Source: Cyclobacteriaceae bacterium
GTDB taxonomy: Bacteria > Bacteroidota > Bacteroidia > Cytophagales > Cyclobacteriaceae
Assembly (NCBI GenBank): GCA_025055435.1
Contig: JANWWN010000007.1
Span: 1-53,815 of the forward strand
Length of the DNA: 53,815 nucleotides
Reading direction: 5' to 3'
Shown: piece by piece, positions 1-9,076 of the stretch
How positions within the stretch are numbered: position 1 is the first letter of the stretch
How the letters are laid out: every line of letters starts with the position of its first letter
The notes under the pieces: generated by a model
Databases searched by the model: none
Told to the model about the DNA's origin: nothing
Seen by the model: only the letters and a program-made list of their open reading frames with translations
Made by a program: the position numbers and the translations under genes

Positions 1-78
1 ATGGGCCTGGGCAGCCGGCCGCTGCACATTGCCCGTAGTCAAAAAAAGTATTCCGATTACAACACCTCGTGCTACCAC
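1..78 (-). CDS. Possible N-terminus of a secreted protein, cut by left edge
   Basis: A minus-strand frame that begins with GTG at 76-78 stays open to the left edge. It reads like a signal peptide: an Arg near the start, a hydrophobic run VVIGILFL, then a polar stretch ending in an Ala-rich AAQA that could be a cleavage site. It would be the gene downstream of the patatin-like gene, in the same direction, starting 26 bases after that gene's stop. Only 26 codons are visible and there is no ATG, so this may be chance; the plus strand is also open here. Confidence 0.25.
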   Translation of the reverse strand, partial: MVARGVVIGILFLTTGNVQRPAAQAH

Positions 79-104
79 TTCGTAAATATTCCCAACATAC
101 TGGG

Positions 105-2384
105 TTATTGCAAGATATTTTTTAATTTTTCGAACTGTTGTTTGTTGGTAACCGAATTCAGATTTTCCAGCACGCTGAGTTTTTCGCGCTCGGTAAGGCG
201 CCAGCTCAAAGAGGCCCGCATACTGGTGTGGCGAATGCTGTCCATTCCTTGTAAAATGGGCAGGTAGTTTTCGGCCTGATATTGGATGTCAATGCGATGC
301 AGTGGTGCCGAAAACCATTTCCGCGCATGACCCAGCAGCAGGTCGCTGTTAATATCCTGGAAATTTTCAAAGTTATTGTACACCGAGCTGATAGGCTGGG
401 TAATGGCATCAACGATGGATTGGTCCTGTTGAGGCGGTATGGTACCCAGTTTGGGCGAGTCGCGTATGGAAATGAGAATAACACCGGATGTGTTCTTTTC
501 GATCCACTCGTGGAAGGCGAACATAAAACGTATGGCGTCCGTTAGGCCAAAATTATCGGAGATGCCCGCATCCATAATCTGAATGGGCGGTTCGGTGGGA
601 AGGGTAGTATTGGGTGTTATGTAGGGAAAAGTAGCACACATGCGCAAGGCAGAAAGAAAGCGCAGGTTTGCAGAACCATGTTCGCTGAACATTCTGTGGA
701 AATCAACTCCACCGATTTTATCCGCCGTATAGTCGGGCCAGGAATGAATATCCATGTTCATGTAGGAAACCGGTCGCGATGCGATGTAAAGTTTTCGCCC
801 GTCATTTACGATGGTGGGAGAAAGAATGAGCATGGGGACTAAGGCCTGCGCTTCGGCTTGCGAGTAGGCGGAAACGGGTTTGTCCATCATTCTCTCGGTT
901 GATTGATTTAACTGGTCTTCAAATGTGTAAGCCCGGTCGCGTTCGTAATGATTACCTGCATACTCAAATGATGTAAACCCCACAAACAAATCATTCGCCA
1001 GCAATGAGAAGATGAGCGGGTTCAGGTTATCGGACGAAATACGGCTGCGATAAGCCGGATCATACGGATTAACGGGTTCCCCGGTTTTTTTTCTCAGTAT
1101 CAGTTCACGAAAGTATGATGCCCCTACCAATCCACCGGAGGCACCGGTAATCAGAACAGCCCGGTTCATCAGTTCGCCAGCGGTAAGACTGTCGGCATGT
1201 TGCAAGGCAGCAAACGTCCACAGCGCAGCGCGTTTGCCTCCTCCGCTTACGCAAAGCAAAACCATCGATGGGGGTGACACAGGGTCAAATTTTTTTCGCC
1301 AGTTGTTTAAAATTTGTTCGGTGTCTGCCTTGTCCGCCAACACAGAGGTACTGTCATTGGCTTTACGCAGGTTTTCAATGGTATATTCAACAGGAGGCTT
1401 GCGGTAGTTGAGGCCGAATGCTTCGTACTTTTTGGAAAAGAAACCGGAGCCGGCCAGATGGTTGATGATTAAAAAGAATACGAGTCCTGCCGTAGCTGCC
1501 CAGTTGCCAAACCAATATTCAAATGCCCCGGCCAGCATAACAAAAATGGTCAGGAAAATCGTGAAACTGGCTGCAGCTGGCAACTGGAAGGTGGGTAAAT
1601 CCTTGAATATACCGAGCAGCAATACTATGATAAAAATAAAAACCTCAATAACTACGAGGTTAAAGTGATTTTGGTCGAACACCTGTAGCACCGTTGCCCG
1701 GTCGTAAAAACCGGTGTCTTCTACTTTTTTAATGCGCAACCCAAGGTCAACGTAGTAATCCACACGTACCTGGTTTTTTCGTGCGATATTCAGTTTTTTC
1801 AGTGCACTGGCCCGGGTAACGCCGACATTCTTTTTTATTTTTTCATCAATACGGCACACCATGTACCTGAAAATGTCTTTGTTGGTAAAACGGAAGTATA
1901 TAAAGAAGATCAGGGTAGTAACGAGATACCCGCTAAACAACCCGGCCAGGTCAATCAATACCGAGCGCTCTGTAGTATATTGGTTGTTGATCTGAAAGAC
2001 AATGATCTGATAAACGTAAACAATCAGGAAAACTGCCGGAATGATACTGTTGTTGAGAGCAAATCGGGTGAAAGGTTTTGGAAGGGTACCGATAAAAGAA
2101 AACCGGTGACCATCCATGATATAAGTTGTGATGTGAAAAGCTGTGGTAAAACCGGCCGTTACACAGCCCATGATGAAGAAGCTGGTAAAATCAACCGAAT
2201 TGAGATATTCCGGATCAAGAAACAGGTAAGGTATGCCCAGATACTTGCCGAAATTGCCGGTAATCATGGCAAACAGAATAATCCAGCAAAGCACCAGAAT
2301 AAGATTTCGCTTTAAGTTGTTGAGCAACAACTGAATGGGAAAGGAGTAATAAAATCCGACCAGAAAATGCTGAAGGCGCCGCAT
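105..2384 (-). CDS. Membrane-anchored patatin-like phospholipase family protein
   Basis: Probably an integral membrane acyl hydrolase. The N-terminal half (about residues 20-350) holds roughly seven hydrophobic segments; the C-terminal half is a patatin-like domain. Seen: a Gly-rich oxyanion stretch SGGGKR, the nucleophile elbow GASGG with Ser416, and the second member of the Ser-Asp dyad in DAGISDN at Asp605. The length of 759 residues is long for a patatin because of the membrane part. I start at ATG 2382-2384 instead of the in-frame TTG at 2408, because a -7-like TATATTTTG (one base longer in the spacer than consensus) lies just upstream of the ATG at 2394-2402 on the minus strand. The substrate is unknown. 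It is divergent from the addA-like gene. Confidence 0.85.
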   Translation of the reverse strand: MRRLQHFLVGFYYSFPIQLLLNNLKRNLILVLCWIILFAMITGNFGKYLGIPYLFLDPEYLNSVDFTSFFIMGCVTAGFTTAFHITTYIMDGHRFSFIGTLPKPFTRFALNNSIIPAVFLIVYVYQIIVFQINNQYTTERSVLIDLAGLFSGYLVTTLIFFIYFRFTNKDIFRYMVCRIDEKIKKNVGVTRASALKKLNIARKNQVRVDYYVDLGLRIKKVEDTGFYDRATVLQVFDQNHFNLVVIEVFIFIIVLLLGIFKDLPTFQLPAAASFTIFLTIFVMLAGAFEYWFGNWAATAGLVFFLIINHLAGSGFFSKKYEAFGLNYRKPPVEYTIENLRKANDSTSVLADKADTEQILNNWRKKFDPVSPPSMVLLCVSGGGKRAALWTFAALQHADSLTAGELMNRAVLITGASGGLVGASYFRELILRKKTGEPVNPYDPAYRSRISSDNLNPLIFSLLANDLFVGFTSFEYAGNHYERDRAYTFEDQLNQSTERMMDKPVSAYSQAEAQALVPMLILSPTIVNDGRKLYIASRPVSYMNMDIHSWPDYTADKIGGVDFHRMFSEHGSANLRFLSALRMCATFPYITPNTTLPTEPPIQIMDAGISDNFGLTDAIRFMFAFHEWIEKNTSGVILISIRDSPKLGTIPPQQDQSIVDAITQPISSVYNNFENFQDINSDLLLGHARKWFSAPLHRIDIQYQAENYLPILQGMDSIRHTSMRASLSWRLTEREKLSVLENLNSVTNKQQFEKLKNILQ

Positions 2385-2470
2385 AAATAATTTCAAAATA
2401 TAGGACAATTTTCACTTATACCGGTAAATATCGTCAGGACTTGTCATATGCCTTGCCTAACTTTCCAGCT

Positions 2471-5400
2471 GTGAGTGTACTTACTATTTATCGCAGTTCG
2501 GCCGGTTCGGGTAAAACCCGAACGCTGGCAAAAGTTTTTATTCGGCTGGCCCTTCAATACCGGGCCGACTATTTCCGCCACATCCTTGCGGTAACCTTTA
2601 CCAACAAGGCTACCCAGGAAATGAAAAGCCGCATCATAAAGTATCTTGATGAGTTTTCAAGAGGTCAAGAAAACGACCTCACTCAGGAACTTTGTAAAGA
2701 ACTGGGCCTCAACGAAAGCACCCTTCGCGAGCAAAGCAACGAGGTACTGCGACTTATCCTGCACAAGTACAGCGACTTTTCCATCAGCACCATTGATGCG
2801 TTCTTTCAGCGTGTAATCCGCGCCTTTACCCGCGAGGCTGGTCTGGCAGGCGACTACCGGTTGATTGTTGACGTTGACGAAGTTCTGGATGAGGTGGTCA
2901 ATGAACTGCTTGATGAAACCGGGCAGAACAAACAACTTACCCGATGGCTCATCGAGTTCACTTTACATGCCCTTGAAAACAGGCAGCAGTTCGATATCCG
3001 AATCGACCTGAAAGAGTTTGCCAAAATTTTATTGAAAGAGGAGTTCAGGCAGATTGAAAAAGATATCGTTTCGTTTTCTCCTGAGCAGGTTAGAGAGGTG
3101 ATGAACAAACTAAATAAGATTCGGTATGGATTTATTAACCAACTTAAGGGCTGGGCATCGGAAGCCATAAACTGGTTTGATGAAAACGGATTGGAAGCAG
3201 AAGATTTTAAGCACGGCCAACGAGGATCGGTTTATTCCTGGTTTCGGAATGTGGCGGAAATTAAAAATGCGGCGGATGTTGAAGACCTGGGCAAGCGTGC
3301 GCGTGCCGACTTTCTGCATGCCCGCAACTGGCCCGGCAAAAATCCGGTAAAGGAAGAGCGGATTATACAATTTGCCGAAACTAAAGGAATCGAGCTGCTC
3401 CAAAACATCACCAGTTATCGCGACAGGCATTTTAGCCGCGCACTTACAGCTGAAATTATCCTGGAAAACCTTTATCTCTTTGGCTTAACACAGGATTTGA
3501 TTCGCAAACTCAGCGATTACCGCAGGCAGCATAACGCTATGTTGCTGGCCGAAGCGCCCTCGCTTTTGCAGGGCATCATCAGCGAAAGCGAAACACCTTT
3601 TATTTATGAAAAGGTGGGGTCTTTTTACCGGCATTTTCTGATCGATGAATTTCAGGACACATCGGGTTTGCAGTGGAATAATCTTCGGCCGCTCGTTATC
3701 AACAGCCTGGACCAGGGCTATGAAAGCATGGTGGTAGGCGATGTCAAACAGGCTATTTACCGCTGGCGCGGTGGTAATCTGAAATTGTTGCACCAGGAAA
3801 TTGAAAAGCACGTGGGCCCCGAACGCGTGAAAACAGAGCAACTTGGGGTGAACTACCGAAGCGGGCGACAAATCATTGCGTTTAATAATGCGTTCTTCCA
3901 GGCCGCTTCGGAGATTGTAAAAAACTTAACGGGTGCTTCCATTTCTGCCGATGTCTTTACCGATGTGGCACAAAGGCACCAACGCGATTATGATGGCTTT
4001 GTGCAGATTGAATTTATTCCAACCAAAGGAAATAGCAGTGCGTGGAAGGAAGAAGCAAAAAATAAGCTATGTGCACTTATTGAACAGTTGCAGCATCGTG
4101 GCATACAACCTCGCGATATCGCCATACTGGTGCGAAGCAACCGCGAAGGAGAGGAAGTCATCACCCATCTGGTAAATTATCAGTATTCCGATAAAGCAAA
4201 GCCCGGCGTGCGATACGAGGTGCTATCCAACGAATCACTGCGAATCGACAGTGCCGCTTCGGTTAATTTGCTGTTGTATGCCATGCGTTATTTATATAAT
4301 CCTGATGACGACCTTGCACGTGCCGGACTGTCGTTCGAATATAACCGCATCCACACATCCCAACCCCTGTCGCGGGTTATGCAGGTTACCAATTCGAAAA
4401 ATTTCCGCGACCATCTCCCATTGGAGTTCTTTCGTCAGGAAAATCGTCTCCGCACACTTCCGTTGTATGAATTAACCGAAACGCTGATTGGCATTTTTGA
4501 TCTTACACGCCAACAAGGCGAGATAGCATACCTGCAGGCCTTTCAGGACATGGTGCTTAATTTCAGCATACGCGAACAAAATGAACTGGGCGATTTCCTC
4601 ATCTGGTGGGAAGAAGTGCGCGAAACGGACCGGGCAGCCATTAAATCGGCTACTGAAAGTAATGCGATGCAGTTGCTAACCATTCACAAATCTAAGGGTC
4701 TTCAGTTTAAATATGTGATTATACCGTTTTGCAACTGGAAGCTGGATCAGTCAAGTGAGCATGTGATGTGGGTGCGCACCGATAAGCCACCTTTTTCCGA
4801 TCCGGGTGTTTTGCCGGTTAAATATGGTTCCAAACTGAAGTATAGTTTTTTTAAAGATGATTACGAGACCGAGCGCTCCAGTTCATACCTCGACAATCTC
4901 AACCTGTTGTATGTTGCTTTTACGCGTCCCGAAAAAGGTTTATTTATCATAGCGCCCCGTCAGGAAAATGAAAAAGTTAAAACCGACGAAGGGATAAGCG
5001 AGGTGAGTAAACTGTTAATGCAGGCACTGGAGCAAAATACTGCGCTGTCGGGCAGCGGAGATTTGCGCTTATGGGGTACTCTTTCAGATGAGACGCCGGA
5101 GCCTGCAGTTCAGGCATCTGACGGCTTGAATCGGTACGATACGTTTTCATGGCGCCAACGTCTTATTATACGTACTGCAGCAACGCCCGATTCTGAAACC
5201 CTGCGCGAAGAGGGAATACGGCTGCACAATATCCTTTCACGGCTTCAGTATGCTGATGAGCTACCCGACCTGATGGAGCGCCTTATCCAGGAAGGTGCAC
5301 TTTCGCAGGAAGAAGCAGATAAGCTGAAGCAGAAAATATCTTCCTGGCTGGAAGATACGCTGGTGAAATCCTGGTTCGACAGGACATGGCAGGTGCGTAC

Positions 5401-5683
5401 CGAAGTGCCCGTATTGCTTCCCGGTGGCGACCATAAGCGCATTGACCGTTTGGTCATGCGGCCGAATCAAACCATTGTGGTTGATTTTAAAACAGGCCGT
5501 CCCGATCAGACGGCTGATGAACTCCAGGTGCGCGAATACATGCAGCTGCTAAGTGATATGGGCATGCGCAACGTGAAGGGTTATGTATTCTATACCCGGA
5601 CGGGCAGAACCTCCGAAGTAAAATTATCTGCCAGAGCAGGAAAAAATAAAACCGACAACAATCAGCTTTCACTGGACTTCTGA
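2471..5683 (+). CDS. addA: AddA/RecB-like UvrD-family helicase-nuclease
   Basis: ATP-dependent helicase with a C-terminal RecB-type nuclease, expected to process double-strand breaks with the next gene product. Seen (1070 aa from GTG 2471): Walker A SSAGSGKT with Lys15, Walker B DEFQD from Asp392, GDVKQAIYRWRGG, NYRSGRQII, the TIHKSKGLQ motif, LYVAFTRPEKG, and a C-terminal nuclease motif VVDFKTG with Asp1005. The GTG start leaves SVLTIYRSSAGSGKT, the usual short lead before Walker A, and sits 5 bases after TAACTTTC (one mismatch to the -7 element, 2458-2465). A TTG at 2441 is the alternative start. It is followed after one base by the AddB-like gene, so the two form an operon. I use the name addA for the domain layout; the family is more diverged in Bacteroidota than in Firmicutes. 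Confidence 0.88.
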   Translation: MSVLTIYRSSAGSGKTRTLAKVFIRLALQYRADYFRHILAVTFTNKATQEMKSRIIKYLDEFSRGQENDLTQELCKELGLNESTLREQSNEVLRLILHKYSDFSISTIDAFFQRVIRAFTREAGLAGDYRLIVDVDEVLDEVVNELLDETGQNKQLTRWLIEFTLHALENRQQFDIRIDLKEFAKILLKEEFRQIEKDIVSFSPEQVREVMNKLNKIRYGFINQLKGWASEAINWFDENGLEAEDFKHGQRGSVYSWFRNVAEIKNAADVEDLGKRARADFLHARNWPGKNPVKEERIIQFAETKGIELLQNITSYRDRHFSRALTAEIILENLYLFGLTQDLIRKLSDYRRQHNAMLLAEAPSLLQGIISESETPFIYEKVGSFYRHFLIDEFQDTSGLQWNNLRPLVINSLDQGYESMVVGDVKQAIYRWRGGNLKLLHQEIEKHVGPERVKTEQLGVNYRSGRQIIAFNNAFFQAASEIVKNLTGASISADVFTDVAQRHQRDYDGFVQIEFIPTKGNSSAWKEEAKNKLCALIEQLQHRGIQPRDIAILVRSNREGEEVITHLVNYQYSDKAKPGVRYEVLSNESLRIDSAASVNLLLYAMRYLYNPDDDLARAGLSFEYNRIHTSQPLSRVMQVTNSKNFRDHLPLEFFRQENRLRTLPLYELTETLIGIFDLTRQQGEIAYLQAFQDMVLNFSIREQNELGDFLIWWEEVRETDRAAIKSATESNAMQLLTIHKSKGLQFKYVIIPFCNWKLDQSSEHVMWVRTDKPPFSDPGVLPVKYGSKLKYSFFKDDYETERSSSYLDNLNLLYVAFTRPEKGLFIIAPRQENEKVKTDEGISEVSKLLMQALEQNTALSGSGDLRLWGTLSDETPEPAVQASDGLNRYDTFSWRQRLIIRTAATPDSETLREEGIRLHNILSRLQYADELPDLMERLIQEGALSQEEADKLKQKISSWLEDTLVKSWFDRTWQVRTEVPVLLPGGDHKRIDRLVMRPNQTIVVDFKTGRPDQTADELQVREYMQLLSDMGMRNVKGYVFYTRTGRTSEVKLSARAGKNKTDNNQLSLDF

Positions 5684-5684
5684 T

Positions 5685-8483
5685 ATGCAGAACACAACAC
5701 CATTTCTGTACGAAGTTGCTGAGGCGCTGGTAAAACAAGGCAAAACGCCTGATTCGTTTACCATCATATTTCCGAACAGGCGCAGCATTCTGTATTTCAG
5801 AAAGCATTTTTCAGGCTTTTTTAATCGTCCTGTCTTCGGGCCCGAACTGCTCACCTTCGATGAATGGATTACCGGCTTAACGCATGCTGAAGTGCCGGAC
5901 AAAATCCGGCTTGTTTATGAACTTTACAAAGTTTACCGGGATATTACCGGATGGAATGAATCGCTTGATTCGTTTTATTACTGGGGCAGCATGCTGCTTC
6001 GTGATTTTGACGAAATCGACAAACACCTTGTTAATCCAGACCATGTTTTCAGGGATTTGTCGAATGAAAAAGAACTGGACGCAGCTTTTGATTATCTTAC
6101 AGAAGAACAGAAAAAGTTTCTCAACGACTTCTGGTCAGGATTCAATGCCTCGCACAGTAACCATCGGGCACGGTTTAAACAACTGTGGATTCAGCTGGCT
6201 CCCGTGTACCATGCATTTCAGGAAGTTTTGACTAAGGAAAATCTTACTTACGAGGGCCGCTTATATCGCGAAGCTTCAACCCGGATTCATACCTTGCAAC
6301 CGCCTGCCCGGCAAATGGTGTTTGCGGGATTTAATGCATTAACACCGGCGCAGGAAAAAATCGTGGTACATGCCGTAAAAGAGTGGAATGTTCAGGTTTA
6401 TTGGGATGTGGATGAATACTATTTAAATTCAGAATGGCAGGAAGCCGGTCTCTTTCTAAGAAAATATAAATCACATGCGGTACTCGGGCGTACTTTTCCT
6501 GCCGATGTTCCGGCCAACTTTCGCAGGCAAAAGAACCTGAAAGTTTACGGCTCACCACAGGCTACCGGTCAGGCTAAAATACTTGCACAGGTTTTACAGG
6601 AGGCCCTACAAAGCGGAATGAAACCGGAAGAAGCAGTGATTGTGCTGCCGGACGAAAAAATGTTGTTGCCGGTTTTGCACGCGGTATCCGAGCAGGTGGA
6701 AAAACTCAATGTTTCCATCAGCTATCCATTGCGTTTCACACCTTTGCCTTCTTTTATCGAGCAGATTGGCCGGTTGCAAAATCAATTCAGCAAGGATGCT
6801 TTTAGCGGTGCGCAGGTACTTTCGCTTTTATCGCATCCGTGGCTGCGTGCTGTAAGCCCGGATACGCAACGTAATTTTTTCAGGGAGATTACCCGACACA
6901 ACCGCGTACGTGTTCCCGTCAGTTCGTTTAGCGATTCACCCGCAATAATCCGGCTTATTTTCCGTCCGGTACGAGCCGAAGAACTGCCGGATTACCTGGT
7001 ACAGATTTTTCAAATGCTTTCCGGTTCTGAAGAAATCGGCAAACCCGATCGCGAGTATATAAATCAGGCCTTGCGTTTGCTGCTTCAGTTGCAGGGTATT
7101 CCCGAAGCCTTCAGCTCTTGGGATACTTTTTTACTGCTTTACCGCCAGCTCATAAATGAAACGCGGATACCTTTTGTAGGCGAACCGCTTCAGGGACTTC
7201 CGGTTATCGGTATGCTGGAAACCCGAAACCTTGATTTTAAATATGTCTTCATGCTTTCCGTAAACGAGGGAGCTTTGCCGCCCTTCGAACGCAGCGGTTC
7301 CTATCTGACTTACTCCTTGCGCAAGGCATACGGTTTGCCGGTAGCTAATCATGATGATGCCATTTCGGCCTACCTGTTTTATCGCATCCTGCAACGTGCG
7401 CAAAACATTGCATTGTTTTACAATACCGAGCCCGATGATCTGGGCCGCGGGGAAATGAGCCGGTTTTTACAACAATTGCTTCTCGAATCCGATCCGCGGC
7501 CGCAACCGGTTATCGTAACCAACCGGCTTAAACCTCAGCCTGTACGACCCATAGTCATTGAAAAGACCGATGAAGTTTGGGAGCAACTTATGCAGCGCCA
7601 ACAAAGCAACTGGAAAGGGCAGGGGTTAACGCCTACGGCTTTGTATTCCTACCTGGTCTGCGGAGTGCAATTCTATTTTCGCTACGTACTGGGTTTGCGG
7701 GAGGCACGTGAAATTGAGGAAGATATGAATGCCCGTGTTACCGGAAACATTCTGCACGATACGCTTGAAATTTTTTACAAAAACCTGACCTTAAAAAAGA
7801 AGACGAACCTGATTGAGCCGGCAGACCTGGAAAAAGCTAATGACCTGTTAGCAACAGCCCTGGACCAATCGTTTCAAAAGGCATTTGGAGTACCTGAAGG
7901 CCATGTCATGGACTATGAAGGACGATTGTTAATTATGCGGGAGGTTATTGCGCGATTTGCGCATCAGGTTATAAGGATGGATCGCGCATATGCCCCGTTT
8001 GAATTGCTGGGCACCGAACAGGCCGATTATCGCTACCGGTTTACTATTCCAGGCACCGATTTGCAGGCAGAGACAGGCGGAAAAATTGATCGCATCGACA
8101 GGAAAGATGACGTTGTCCGGATCATTGATTACAAAACGGGAGCAGATAAAATGAGCTTTAAGAGTCTGGAGGAGCTGTTTACACGTGGCCGAAATCCGGA
8201 AAAGGCCGTGTTTCAAATCTTCCTGTATGCGTTGTTGTATCTGCGAAATAATGACCAGCAGAAAAGTTTCAGGATTGTGCCCGGTATTATGGGGCGTAAA
8301 CAGATTTTTGCAGATGATTTTCGTTTTGGTTTAACCGATGATGCCCGTCCGATGCTGGATGAATTTGAAGCGCGGCTGAAAGATATGATATCTGAGCTTT
8401 TCAGTCGCGAGGTTGCTTTTACGCAAACATCCAATGTGAATACGTGCGAGTACTGTGCATTCAAGCGGATTTGCTACCGATAA
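5685..8483 (+). CDS. addB: AddB-like PD-(D/E)XK nuclease with Fe-S cysteines
   Basis: Second subunit of an AddAB-type helicase-nuclease, 932 aa. Seen: no Walker A lysine at the N-terminus (FPNRRSILYF), a helicase-like middle, then a PD-(D/E)XK nuclease with IIDYKTG at Asp815. Four cysteines match the AddB iron-sulfur pattern: Cys659 in LVCGVQFYFRYVLGL, and Cys921, Cys924 and Cys930 at the very C-terminus (C-x2-C-x5-C). That spacing is the known AddB signature. The ATG is one base after the addA stop, implying translational coupling. The stop abuts the stop of the convergent dps gene with no spacer. Confidence 0.87.
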   Translation: MQNTTPFLYEVAEALVKQGKTPDSFTIIFPNRRSILYFRKHFSGFFNRPVFGPELLTFDEWITGLTHAEVPDKIRLVYELYKVYRDITGWNESLDSFYYWGSMLLRDFDEIDKHLVNPDHVFRDLSNEKELDAAFDYLTEEQKKFLNDFWSGFNASHSNHRARFKQLWIQLAPVYHAFQEVLTKENLTYEGRLYREASTRIHTLQPPARQMVFAGFNALTPAQEKIVVHAVKEWNVQVYWDVDEYYLNSEWQEAGLFLRKYKSHAVLGRTFPADVPANFRRQKNLKVYGSPQATGQAKILAQVLQEALQSGMKPEEAVIVLPDEKMLLPVLHAVSEQVEKLNVSISYPLRFTPLPSFIEQIGRLQNQFSKDAFSGAQVLSLLSHPWLRAVSPDTQRNFFREITRHNRVRVPVSSFSDSPAIIRLIFRPVRAEELPDYLVQIFQMLSGSEEIGKPDREYINQALRLLLQLQGIPEAFSSWDTFLLLYRQLINETRIPFVGEPLQGLPVIGMLETRNLDFKYVFMLSVNEGALPPFERSGSYLTYSLRKAYGLPVANHDDAISAYLFYRILQRAQNIALFYNTEPDDLGRGEMSRFLQQLLLESDPRPQPVIVTNRLKPQPVRPIVIEKTDEVWEQLMQRQQSNWKGQGLTPTALYSYLVCGVQFYFRYVLGLREAREIEEDMNARVTGNILHDTLEIFYKNLTLKKKTNLIEPADLEKANDLLATALDQSFQKAFGVPEGHVMDYEGRLLIMREVIARFAHQVIRMDRAYAPFELLGTEQADYRYRFTIPGTDLQAETGGKIDRIDRKDDVVRIIDYKTGADKMSFKSLEELFTRGRNPEKAVFQIFLYALLYLRNNDQQKSFRIVPGIMGRKQIFADDFRFGLTDDARPMLDEFEARLKDMISELFSREVAFTQTSNVNTCEYCAFKRICYR

Positions 8484-8963
8484 TCATGATTTATTCAGAT
8501 ACGCCGAATACATCCACACCATCTTTTCCTGTTGACGGATGTAATCGCTCATGAGTGCATTGGTGCCCTCGTCACCAATTTCTGCTGAAAGATGCAGGAT
8601 ATGCCGTTGTTGCTTCAGTATTTCCTGAAATGCTTTAAGTATTTCCTCTACAGCCTTAAAACCATCCTGCACCTCACGACTTTCTTTTACAGCCGATTCA
8701 TTCAGGTAATCGGAGAATTTATGGTTGGGAGAGTGACCGAGTGTAAGGATACGCTCGGCTACATCATCGATTTTCATCAACAGGTCATTATACAACTCTT
8801 CGAATTTGGCATGCAGCTCAAAAAATTTTTCTCCGCGAATGTTCCAGTGATAGCCGCGAACGTTTTGATAAAACACCGAATAATTGGCCAACAGCCTGTT
8901 CAACAAGGCAGCCAGTTCCGTGCTTTTTGCTGCGTCCAGTCCGATGCGATTCAAAGTGCTCAT
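8484..8963 (-). CDS. dps: Dps-family DNA-binding ferritin-like protein
   Basis: 159 aa, the usual Dps length. Dps proteins form 12-mers that oxidise and store iron and protect DNA in starvation and oxidative stress. Seen: the family signature YHWNIRGEKFFELHAKFEE followed by DLLMKIDDVAERI, which carries the ferroxidase His, Asp and Glu shared between subunits, plus the four-helix bundle length. The N-terminus is short, with no Lys-rich tail, so DNA binding may be weak. It is monocistronic on the minus strand and converges directly with the addB-like gene. An AT-rich upstream region lacks a clean -7 match. Confidence 0.93.
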   Translation of the reverse strand: MSTLNRIGLDAAKSTELAALLNRLLANYSVFYQNVRGYHWNIRGEKFFELHAKFEELYNDLLMKIDDVAERILTLGHSPNHKFSDYLNESAVKESREVQDGFKAVEEILKAFQEILKQQRHILHLSAEIGDEGTNALMSDYIRQQEKMVWMYSAYLNKS

Positions 8964-9076
8964 AACTGTCTCGTTTTTTCTAAATAAGAAAAGATTTTAA
9001 ATCAATTTCCCTGACAAAAATCATGCGGTACGATGATGTTTACAAAGCTTACCGCCCATAGGATGCTGAGCTGGGG

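Noticed and set aside
1-267. 88-residue plus-strand frame at the left edge
   Set aside because: Mostly antisense to the patatin-like gene; no recognisable features.
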